From positions 1 through 64,000 of the forward strand of contig NZ_JAMYFE010000094.1 of NCBI RefSeq assembly GCF_024129865.1: a stretch of DNA of 64,000 nt. The letters are read 5' to 3'. Position 1 is the stretch's first letter, and the number at the start of each line of letters is the position of its first letter. The notes below the pieces were generated by a model. It was not told the DNA's origin. It saw only the letters and a program-made list of their open reading frames with translations, and ran no database searches. The stretch is from Stieleria tagensis. Its GTDB lineage: Bacteria > Planctomycetota > Planctomycetia > Pirellulales > Pirellulaceae. The position numbers and the translations under genes were made by a program. Positions 56,435 through 64,000 of this stretch are shown one piece after another.

Positions 56435-57571
56435 CTAAGGTTTCTTCTTCAGCGTCACCATGTATTCCACCACATCGATCAAGCCTTGTTGGCCGGTGAT
56501 ATGGTGCAAATTCTCCGGCATGATTGATTTCTCACTCTTCTTGATCTGCGCGATTTCGTCGATGGGGATTTTGCGATTGATTGCTTCGGCCGTTCGAATC
56601 ACCACTTCGTCATCGGTCTCGCTGATTTTCAAACCACTGATCACCTGGCCTTCCTCGGTCAACACACTGAAGTTTTCGTAGTTGTGGCTGATCCCGGCGC
56701 TTGGGGCCAAGACCGCAGTCAACATCGCTTCACGCGAAAGTTTGCTACCGATTTCGGACAGGTTGGGACCGACGTCCCGGCCGAAATCGTCGACGATGTG
56801 ACAGTTCGCACAGGTCCCGGTGCCACGGAACAATTTCAATCCGCTCGCTGCATCACCTTTCATTTGTGCCAGTTCATCGATCGGCGCCATCGGTTGATTG
56901 TCCTGCTGGGCGGGTTGAGGCAAGACGTTTGCCGCCGATTGACGGATCTGTTGATCGTCACTGCGGGCGAGCAGTGCACCGGCGATCAATTGTGTGTCGC
57001 CGACCAACGTTTTCTTGGTCGCCATTTCAATCAATCGCTGTTGGCCGGTTTTGGAACGCGCCAGTCCAGCGACAGCCGCGCGGCGTTGACCGAACGGTCG
57101 ATCCGCATTCGCAGCGACCTCCGTCAAAAAATGATTGGCGCGGCCGTTGCCCAACAAACCCAGTGTTTCAATCACCGCAGTCGCTTGATCGTCCGACGCC
57201 AGAAGTTTCCGAATTGATTTTCGTCCCGCATCCATTTCCAACATCAATTCGGCCGACTCCACGGACGCCGACCGGTCGTCGCCCAGCAACGATCGGGTCA
57301 GCTGCGATTCGATCCCGTCAGGCTGAAATCGCTTGACCAATTTGATGAATTCGGGAGTCCCTTGGCTGCGGTCGATCTGCCGCATCACCGCCTCACGCAC
57401 GGCGGGATTCGATCGATAGTCGTAGCCGTTGATGCGTTCGATCGCTCGAACGATGATCGCATCTTCGCGGGCTTGGGCCGCTGAATCGGCAGCGGGCGCC
57501 GCAGCAGGCACGTTCAACAGACAGCACAACATTGGAACCAGGGCGATTGATACCGCAGGAATGACTTTCAT
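56435..57571 (-). CDS. HEAT-like and heme-binding protein, Pirellula/Verrucomicrobium type
   Basis: 378 residues from the ATG at 57571. Signal peptide VSIALVPMLCCLLNVPAAA. Residues 80-210 are helical repeats (AVIETLGLLGNGRANHFLTE) that resemble HEAT/armadillo blades. Residues 245-375 fit the putative heme-binding domain of the Pirellula/Verrucomicrobium type: LKLFRGTGTCANCHIVDD has CxxCH, and MPENLHHITGQQGLIDVVEY closes it. In many relatives this domain is fused to the large dehydrogenase encoded upstream. Here it is a separate gene, 81 bases downstream. Confidence 0.8.
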   Translation of the reverse strand: MKVIPAVSIALVPMLCCLLNVPAAAPAADSAAQAREDAIIVRAIERINGYDYRSNPAVREAVMRQIDRSQGTPEFIKLVKRFQPDGIESQLTRSLLGDDRSASVESAELMLEMDAGRKSIRKLLASDDQATAVIETLGLLGNGRANHFLTEVAANADRPFGQRRAAVAGLARSKTGQQRLIEMATKKTLVGDTQLIAGALLARSDDQQIRQSAANVLPQPAQQDNQPMAPIDELAQMKGDAASGLKLFRGTGTCANCHIVDDFGRDVGPNLSEIGSKLSREAMLTAVLAPSAGISHNYENFSVLTEEGQVISGLKISETDDEVVIRTAEAINRKIPIDEIAQIKKSEKSIMPENLHHITGQQGLIDVVEYMVTLKKKP

Positions 57572-57652
57572 CGTAGAGATTTGAACAGGTTCGGAAGGAA
57601 AGTTGAATTGCGAAAACATCGGGACAGTGTCCGTGGACAGCGCGACCGGCCG

Positions 57653-60600
57653 CTACGGCAGCAATCGCCTGAGCGCATGCGAGCGAACGTCGGCATCATG
57701 AAATTCCAGACTGCGAAAATAGCGGTCGGTGTCTTTCAGTGGCCGCGTCGGATCTGCGATCAACGACACCATCGCCTCAGCGGCTTTGGGTGCCCGTGTC
57801 CGCCAGACAATGTCGCGACCGGCGGGTGTGTCCCAGTGTCCATCAACCTGATCCAGGTAAGCGTCAAAGCATTCTTCGGCGCGAACGTCACTGCCAATCC
57901 CTAGCGCCTCCAGGAACCAGCGGTCGCTGCCGTCATAGCTGGCAGCCAATCGAGCCCACATGCCGGGCATCGCATCGCTGGCATCGTATCGCAGTGCGAT
58001 TGCCAGTTCTCGTCGCACCGCGACGGAATCATCGTCGGCCGCAGCGGCCAACCAACCGGACGGTTGATCGGTCAGTTGCTTGGCCAATCGGATCGCCGTG
58101 ATGCGGATGTTGGCGTTGGAATCCGACAATGCCAGATCGACATAGTGTTTGCCACGATCTCGAATCTTGCCTAGCAACCACAGCGCCCGGGCCTGCAGTC
58201 GTGGGTTCGAATCAGCGTACAATTCCAGCAGTGCAGGTTCGGCATCTGCGCCCATCTTGTGCAACGCTTGCCAGGCCCGGTAGCGAACCGACAAACACGG
58301 GTTCTGCAAGGCTTCGACGGCCCCTGTGGCGGTGGAATAATCGTATTGGGGAACGTCGTACTTGGTCCCCGGAGGAGCCAATCGGAACAGTCGCCCGCGA
58401 TCCGAATCGCCTTGGTGGTGGCCGCCCACGCCGGGATCGTACCAGTCGGTCACAAACAGTGATCCGTCGGGCGCCACGCACACATCGGCCGGACGAAACC
58501 AAGGGTCGGTCGATCCGGTCATCAACGGTTCAATAGTCGCCTTGTACCCGGCCCCATCGGGACTCGCCGGGTAGGCGCGCACGACGTTCGGCCCGGGATC
58601 ACAGTGAATGATTTGGTCCCAAAACCTCTCGGGCAACAATCGGCCCTCGTAAAAACAAATTCCGCTAGGCGATCCGGCACCGGTTTGCAACATGTTGGGC
58701 ACCACACCGGGATCGTTCAGGTGCCAATGGCGATGCATGATCTCCTGTTCCTGATTGATCCGTTCATCACGCCAACCACTACCCGTCTTTTCATCCAGGT
58801 ATCCATAGTTACCGTGCTCCATGACGAAGTTGATGCGGGTTCCACGGTTGCCGTCGTCATCGTTATCGCTTTGCCACAGCGTGCCGAACGAATCGACCGT
58901 TGTTTCCCAGTTGTTGCGAAAGTTATGCGCCAGGACTTCGAAATTCGAACCATCCAGGTCACAGCGAAACGGCATTCCACCCAGCAGTGGCGCGCCGTTG
59001 TCGACCACAGCCCGACCGTGAATGTCGATGACCGTTTCGCCGTTGGCGTCTTTGACCTGTTCGCCGGTGTTGCCAAAATTCCAGTACAGTTTGCCATCGG
59101 GACCAAACAAAAACGAGTGACCCGAATGGTCGTGTTGGGGATTGCCGACGCCGGTGAACAATGCCGTCTTTTCATCCGGAACATCATCCCCGTCGCGATC
59201 GCTAAATCGCCAAACGTTTGGCGATGCGGTGACAATCACATCACACCCTTGCTCGTTCTCCAACACACAGATGCCCATCGCGGAATCAACATCCCGGCCT
59301 TGATAAAAGGTTTTGACGTCGTCCATCACGCCATCGCCGGTGGTGTCCTCTAGAATCAAGATCCGATCGCCTTGGGGACGTGAACCTAGATTGCGGCGAT
59401 AATTCATCACGTCGCAGACCCAAACGCGTCCGCGCGAATCGACGTCCAAGTTCGTTAAACTTTTCAGCACCGGCTCGCTGGCCGACAACGTGGCTTGCAA
59501 CCCCGCCGCGACCTCGATCCCGTCGATGGCATTTTCCGGTTTGCGCTGATCCCCTTCGCTCGAATTGTCGGGCGCCTTGGCGAGTGCCGCGGGTACGGAT
59601 CCCGAATACACCGCCAGTCGAACGCTGGTCGCCGTGCCACCAGATTGGCGCGTACCACCGCTGTCCAAGGCTCCGGTGACAGTCAGCCGCGTATAACCGG
59701 CGGGCAATTTGAAATGCACCACGCTGTTGGCGTGAACACCGATCGCACGCTTGCCGATCACTTTCCCCTCGACCGACCAATCTTGGCCTTCACAATTTTT
59801 GTCTTTCTGTGCTTTCCCCCAACCGGTCGTCGCTGACTCCCATTCCAAATCCGCCAGTGACAGGGTGCCCTTTGGTCCATGCAACGTCGGGTCGACCCAA
59901 TCGACCCAGTCGCAATTGAATCCATCACCCGCATCGGTCGCGATCAGATACAAATCCGAAACGCCTTTGATCGACGTGTCGATCTCGACACGATGCCGTT
60001 TGGTTTGGCTGGTCAGGGTGTCCGAAACAAACAGGGCCTCCGATTTTTCAGCAGGTTGTTTTGCATCGGGTCGTTTTGCATCCGGGGATGCGGCGCTGCC
60101 GGTTAGATGGAATTGCTTGGCGGTTTCTTGCGGGTTGAACTTCTTGGGTTGATCGTAATCTTGGTCTTTCAACAAGCGATCCATTCCGACAGGTTCTTCT
60201 CCCAGCGAGGCGCCTTGATCGGGGATGTCGATCTCGGCGGTCCACAGAATCGCGTTGGTGACCAACCGCCGGACATCATCGTTCCCCCAATTCCAATGGT
60301 AATGTCCGCCGGTGAATCCGAACGAACGCCCGCCGTCGGGGCGTTCATAGGCCCAGGCCACGGTTTGCGGCTCGCCGGCAGCGACGCTTTTGCGGACGTC
60401 CGGGTTGCCACTGTGCGGGCCATCCGGGCGTTTCATGGTGTCTTCGGGTGCGACAGCGGACAAGATCGGCGTGACCTTTCCAACGTCGGAAAAACGCAGG
60501 TGAAAGTACCATTCGTCGTTAGTCGCAAAGGGCTTCACACCATTGGTGATCGGATGATCGGGCAGGGTCTTGAAGTCACCCACCCAGTGTGGATTGACGC

Positions 60601-61045
60601 TGTAGTCGACCTCGAAATGCCCACCCAATAGCTCCACCCAGTCCTGTCCCGGCTGGCCGGGAACCATTTCGACGGCATAGTGCAGACACACCAACCCACA
60701 GCCCTGGGCGAGTCGCTTGCGCAGTTGATCGCGGTGCTCCATCGCGACGTGTCGCTGTCCACCGTCACAGTAGATCACGATCGAATCGGCACTGGCAATT
60801 TGCTCGTCCGATGGCCAATTGCGGACCACGGTGACATCCACCGCCGATGAGCTCTGTTTCAATGCGTCTTCCAGAATCCGCAGGCCGGCAAAGTGTTCGT
60901 GGGATCCATAGCCGTGCGATCGCGGACCGGCGACCAGCAAAATCTGTTTCTTTGCCGCCTGATCTGCCGCGATTAAAACGGCAGGTTCAGCTACCAACAG
61001 AGCAATCAGGACCAGGTAAAACCAAACACAATGTCGACGCAGCAT
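57653..61045 (-). CDS. ThuA-domain protein fused to a membrane-bound dehydrogenase-like propeller
   Basis: 1130 residues from the ATG at 61045. Signal peptide YLVLIALLVAEPAVLIAA. ThuA-like N-terminal domain (ILLVAGPRSHGYGSHEH, GCGLVCLHYAVEMVPGQPG) is followed by an NPCBM-like beta domain (GKRAIGVHANSVVHFKLPAG), then the propeller of the Pirellula/Verrucomicrobium dehydrogenase type (VDSRGRVWVCDVMNYRRNLG, GHSFLFGPDGKLYWNFGNTG), and C-terminal HEAT-like helices (NIRITAIRLAKQLTDQPSGW). The heme part sits in the next gene. Sugar-related oxidation is likely by family, and the substrate is unknown. Confidence 0.85.
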   Translation of the reverse strand: MLRRHCVWFYLVLIALLVAEPAVLIAADQAAKKQILLVAGPRSHGYGSHEHFAGLRILEDALKQSSSAVDVTVVRNWPSDEQIASADSIVIYCDGGQRHVAMEHRDQLRKRLAQGCGLVCLHYAVEMVPGQPGQDWVELLGGHFEVDYSVNPHWVGDFKTLPDHPITNGVKPFATNDEWYFHLRFSDVGKVTPILSAVAPEDTMKRPDGPHSGNPDVRKSVAAGEPQTVAWAYERPDGGRSFGFTGGHYHWNWGNDDVRRLVTNAILWTAEIDIPDQGASLGEEPVGMDRLLKDQDYDQPKKFNPQETAKQFHLTGSAASPDAKRPDAKQPAEKSEALFVSDTLTSQTKRHRVEIDTSIKGVSDLYLIATDAGDGFNCDWVDWVDPTLHGPKGTLSLADLEWESATTGWGKAQKDKNCEGQDWSVEGKVIGKRAIGVHANSVVHFKLPAGYTRLTVTGALDSGGTRQSGGTATSVRLAVYSGSVPAALAKAPDNSSEGDQRKPENAIDGIEVAAGLQATLSASEPVLKSLTNLDVDSRGRVWVCDVMNYRRNLGSRPQGDRILILEDTTGDGVMDDVKTFYQGRDVDSAMGICVLENEQGCDVIVTASPNVWRFSDRDGDDVPDEKTALFTGVGNPQHDHSGHSFLFGPDGKLYWNFGNTGEQVKDANGETVIDIHGRAVVDNGAPLLGGMPFRCDLDGSNFEVLAHNFRNNWETTVDSFGTLWQSDNDDDGNRGTRINFVMEHGNYGYLDEKTGSGWRDERINQEQEIMHRHWHLNDPGVVPNMLQTGAGSPSGICFYEGRLLPERFWDQIIHCDPGPNVVRAYPASPDGAGYKATIEPLMTGSTDPWFRPADVCVAPDGSLFVTDWYDPGVGGHHQGDSDRGRLFRLAPPGTKYDVPQYDYSTATGAVEALQNPCLSVRYRAWQALHKMGADAEPALLELYADSNPRLQARALWLLGKIRDRGKHYVDLALSDSNANIRITAIRLAKQLTDQPSGWLAAAADDDSVAVRRELAIALRYDASDAMPGMWARLAASYDGSDRWFLEALGIGSDVRAEECFDAYLDQVDGHWDTPAGRDIVWRTRAPKAAEAMVSLIADPTRPLKDTDRYFRSLEFHDADVRSHALRRLLP

Positions 61046-61280
61046 TGCGGCAACCCCTTCTGGAAAAGGAAATAGGCGGGCCAATTGGGAGGGGCCAATG
61101 AATTCAATGGCCCGGAATCTCCCGTAGTCTACCAGTAACGGGGTTAGCCTTCCAAGCTGAGGAGCCCCCAGAAGAGTTGCTGGTCTCAAATCCCGAGCTG
61201 GGAATCTCAATTCGATTGTCCCAGGATCACGGTGGTCAATGCGGTTGACTTGGGGGGCTTGATGGAGTCGAACATACTGT
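61046..61280. other. Divergent promoter region
   Basis: 235 bases between the starts of the dehydrogenase gene and the FAD/FeS gene. It presumably holds both promoters. No clear operator is seen. Confidence 0.4.
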
Positions 61281-64000
61281 ATGGAGATCGATCGACAACG
61301 TATTCAAGACGACTTGCGGGGCATCGTGCGCGGCGATGTGCTGTGCGATCCGCTATCGACCATGCTGTATGCCTCTGACGCGAGCATCTACGAGATCCAA
61401 CCGGTCGGAGTGGTCCGCCCGCGTTCGACGGCCGATGTCGTCGCCTTGGTTCAGTATGCCGGCGAACAGGATCTGTCAATTCAGCCCCGCGGCAGCGGCA
61501 GTGGCGTCGCGGGCGAATCGATCGGGCCAGGCTTGGTCGTTGATTTTTCACGCTACATGCGACGAATGCAAATTGATCCGACCGATTCGACGGTCAACGT
61601 GCAAGCCGGACTGACGCTGGCCGAATTGAATCGCAATTTGGCGCCGCTGGGGCGGTGGTTCGGGCCTGACCCCGCGACGCGAAGCATCACCACGATGGGC
61701 GGCGTGTTGGCAACAAATGCATCCGGCAGCCACTATCTGCGCAGCGGATCGGCACGAGACAACATCGAATCCTTGCGGATCGTGACCGTCGATGGGCAAT
61801 GGTTAGACGTCTCCAAACACCATCCCAATGACCCCGGCACACCAGGCCGTTTGGCGCGGGGCTTGATCGAAATCAAAAACCAATACCAGGGTTGTCTGGA
61901 GCAACTCGAACAGGCACCACCGGCGCGCGGCGGCTATCGATTCGATGGGATCGTCGACGATCAAGGCCGAGTCGATTTGGCCAAGTTCCTGGTTGGCACC
62001 CAAGGCACGTTGGCCGTGGTCGTCGATGCGACCGTCCGCACCGAAGCGATCCCTACGCATCGCGGCGTGTTGATGCTGTTCTTCCACCGTTTGGAATCGG
62101 CCGCCCGCTGCGCCGTGCGGTCCTTGCAATACGGTCCCGTGGCCTGTGATCTGATGGGCCGCCGGTTGCTGGGCATCGCCCGCGAAACCGAACGCCAGTT
62201 CGAAAGCGTGTTGCCGCGTGAAACCGGCGCGATGTTGCTGTTGGAATTGCAGGGTGAATCCCTGGACGAATTGAACGATCGGTTGCAGATTGTTGCCAGC
62301 GAACTCTCACGCGGCAACGACGCAGCCTTTCAAACCACCTCGGCCACCGATCAAGTGACTCGGGATCGGCTCTGGGCGCTGTGCCGTCGTGTCACCCCAC
62401 GCCTCAGCCGACTCAAAGGGCCTGGGTTGCCGATCCCGTTCACCGAAGACATCGCGGTGCCGGCCGAACGTCTGCCGGAAACACTGATCGCGATTCAGAA
62501 AACACTGCGTGACCATGAATGTACCGCGACCATTTTTGCCCATGCCGGTCACGGTCATTTGCATGTGCGACCGTTTATCGATTTGTCATCGCAATCAGAA
62601 CGAAACAAATTGCGCGAGGTTGCTGAACAGGTTGCCGAAGTGGTCTGGAAACATGGCGGTCAAGTCAGTGTGGAACACGCCGCCGGGCTAAGCCGCAGCG
62701 CGCTGTTGCCAAAACAGTTCGGGGACTTTTGGCCCGCGATGGGGCAAATCAAGCGACTGTTCGATCCACACCATCGGCTGAACCCCGGCAAACTGTTTGG
62801 CGCCGTGCTGCAGAAACCCGATGAGAACTTGCGCCCGATCGGTGAATCAATCGAAGTCACCTCGGACACTAGAACCTTGATCCCGGCCGCCGAAAGAATC
62901 GTTCAAGCTGCACGGCTACAAAATGTCGCGGTTCCGGAATTGCCGGTGCTGCAACAGTGGTCGCCCGGCGCGATGATCGACAATGCGGTGAATTCCTGTA
63001 ACGGCTGCGCACGGTGCAGAACCACGGCCCAATCGGAACGCCAATGCCCGGTGTTTCGAATGACACGTCACGAAGAAGCCACGCCCAGAGCCAAGGCGAA
63101 TTTGTTGCGTGGAGTATTGAGTGGCAACGTCGATGTCGGATCACTGACCGGCGAACACGCAAAATCGGTTGCGGACCTGTGTTTCAACTGCCACCAGTGC
63201 CGCGTGGAATGCCCAGCAACGGTCGACATTCCAAAAATCGTCGGCGAATTAAAAGCTCAGTATGTAGCCACCAACGGCCAATCACTTTCAGAACGTTTGA
63301 ACTGTCGGCTCGATACCATCGCCGCGGTCGGATCACAACTGCCGTGGCTGTCGAACGTGTTGATTCACAACGGATTAGCACGCTGGTTGGCTGAAAAACT
63401 GTTTGGATTGACCGCGGCACGCCCCTTGCCCGCAATCGCACCGGGCAGTTTCATGCGTTATTCGGCGCGCCGGCGTTGGACCAAACCGTCCGCCGGTGAC
63501 GGCCCCAAAGTGCTGTACTTTGTCGATCACTACGCCAATTTTCATGATCCCGACATTGGGCGTGCGCTCGCGGAAATTTTGCAACAAAACGGAATCGCGA
63601 TCTATGTCCCGACATCACAGTCCGGCAGCGGAATGGCGCGGATCACCGCCGGTGACGTAAAAGGTGCGCGACGAATCGCACGCCGCAACGTACGGATGCT
63701 TTCTGATGCGATCCGATCGGGTTATCAAGTCGTCGCGACCGAACCCTCGGCAGTGCTGTGCTTGAAACATGAATACCCCAGCTTGCTAGACGACGAAGAC
63801 GCTTATTTGGTCGCCCGCAACTCGTTCGAAGCCTGTGATTTTTTGCGTGCCCTGGACCAGCACGATCAACTTGATCGCGACCTGCAATCGGTGGACCTGG
63901 AATTCGCCTATCACCAGCCCTGCCATCTACGCGTGTTGGATCCCGATCCCGCGTCGATCCACCTAATGAAACTGATCCCCGGCTTGAACGTCGAACATAT
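61281..64000 (+). CDS. FAD-linked oxidase with 4Fe-4S and CCG domains, 3' end outside window
   Basis: More than 900 residues are open from the ATG at 61281 to the window edge. The N-terminal half is a PCMH-type FAD oxidase: VVRPRSTADVVALVQYAG, IQPRGSGSGVAGESIGPGLV, GGVLATNASGSHYLRSGSA, and HAGHGHLHVRPF. A GlcD-like C-terminal region follows. Then two 4Fe-4S clusters: SCNGCARCRTTAQSERQCP and LCFNCHQCRVECPATVDIP. A CCG domain starts near YHQPCHLR. This GlcD-GlcF-like fusion oxidises glycolate, lactate or similar hydroxy acids and passes electrons to the membrane. Substrate and full length are not visible. Confidence 0.88.
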   Translation, partial: MEIDRQRIQDDLRGIVRGDVLCDPLSTMLYASDASIYEIQPVGVVRPRSTADVVALVQYAGEQDLSIQPRGSGSGVAGESIGPGLVVDFSRYMRRMQIDPTDSTVNVQAGLTLAELNRNLAPLGRWFGPDPATRSITTMGGVLATNASGSHYLRSGSARDNIESLRIVTVDGQWLDVSKHHPNDPGTPGRLARGLIEIKNQYQGCLEQLEQAPPARGGYRFDGIVDDQGRVDLAKFLVGTQGTLAVVVDATVRTEAIPTHRGVLMLFFHRLESAARCAVRSLQYGPVACDLMGRRLLGIARETERQFESVLPRETGAMLLLELQGESLDELNDRLQIVASELSRGNDAAFQTTSATDQVTRDRLWALCRRVTPRLSRLKGPGLPIPFTEDIAVPAERLPETLIAIQKTLRDHECTATIFAHAGHGHLHVRPFIDLSSQSERNKLREVAEQVAEVVWKHGGQVSVEHAAGLSRSALLPKQFGDFWPAMGQIKRLFDPHHRLNPGKLFGAVLQKPDENLRPIGESIEVTSDTRTLIPAAERIVQAARLQNVAVPELPVLQQWSPGAMIDNAVNSCNGCARCRTTAQSERQCPVFRMTRHEEATPRAKANLLRGVLSGNVDVGSLTGEHAKSVADLCFNCHQCRVECPATVDIPKIVGELKAQYVATNGQSLSERLNCRLDTIAAVGSQLPWLSNVLIHNGLARWLAEKLFGLTAARPLPAIAPGSFMRYSARRRWTKPSAGDGPKVLYFVDHYANFHDPDIGRALAEILQQNGIAIYVPTSQSGSGMARITAGDVKGARRIARRNVRMLSDAIRSGYQVVATEPSAVLCLKHEYPSLLDDEDAYLVARNSFEACDFLRALDQHDQLDRDLQSVDLEFAYHQPCHLRVLDPDPASIHLMKLIPGLNVEH

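Overview
The window looks like a chromosome segment of a planctomycete, probably a member of the Pirellulaceae (Rhodopirellula-like). The evidence is family content: two sulfatases beside a sialidase, a GH95 fucosidase end, a secreted protein with an N-terminal LESRRVLA-type motif and dockerin-like EF-hands, a Ser/Thr kinase fused to WD40 repeats, Pirellula/Verrucomicrobium-type dehydrogenase and heme-binding proteins, an SHD1-domain protein, and many small CxxC zinc-ribbon proteins. Genes sit on both strands in short operons. Several neighbours overlap by one to four bases.

Layout. 0-2.8 kb: end of a GH95 fucosidase, then a minus-strand group with a thioredoxin-like lipoprotein, a MerC-type membrane protein, a Flp pilin and a Cys/His-rich exported protein. 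2.9-3.5 kb: wreck of an IS66-type transposase. 3.5-9.8 kb: a visibly lower-GC accessory block ending at tRNA-Pro(UGG). It holds small exported proteins, two zinc-ribbon proteins, an Mrr-like nuclease, an AlpA/Xis-like regulator, a Nu1-like terminase small subunit, a truncated GpA-type large terminase and a broken gene beside the tRNA that may be an integrase. I read it as a decayed prophage or phage satellite. 9.9-17 kb: core genes (SNF2 helicase with a small partner, a giant beta-helix protein, an ABC ATPase). 18.2-22.7 kb: sulfatase, sulfatase, sialidase.

22.7-29.2 kb is the most interesting stretch. A CsoR-type regulator with the full Cys-His-Cys copper(I) triad is followed by a Cys-rich exported protein, an FtsX/MacB-like permease, a Cys-containing lipoprotein, a MacA-like adaptor, a MacB/LolD-like ATPase and a second permease. 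This could be a tripartite ABC metal-export or metal-stress system, instead of the usual CopA P-type ATPase under CsoR.

29.2-43 kb: kinase/WD40 protein, SH3-domain and zinc-ribbon proteins, a SRPBCC/GyrI-like protein, ApbE, and three copies of a palindromic repeat of about 230 bp around a small membrane protein. 42.9-43.0 kb: tRNA-Ser(GCU) and tRNA-Lys(UUU). 43.2-52.8 kb: a ketosynthase-like protein without its active-site Cys, a GNAT-like protein, an rRNA/tRNA methyltransferase, a PQQ-type propeller, a TPR protein, an aldo/keto reductase and another zinc ribbon. 53-56.2 kb: a cytochrome c'-like protein, a tandem array of palindrome-rich repeats and a lipoprotein with a duplicated domain. 56.4-61 kb: a split heme-binding protein and ThuA/dehydrogenase pair. 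61.3 kb to the end: a long FAD/4Fe-4S oxidoreductase that runs off the window.

All family names come from reading motifs by eye. No database search was run.
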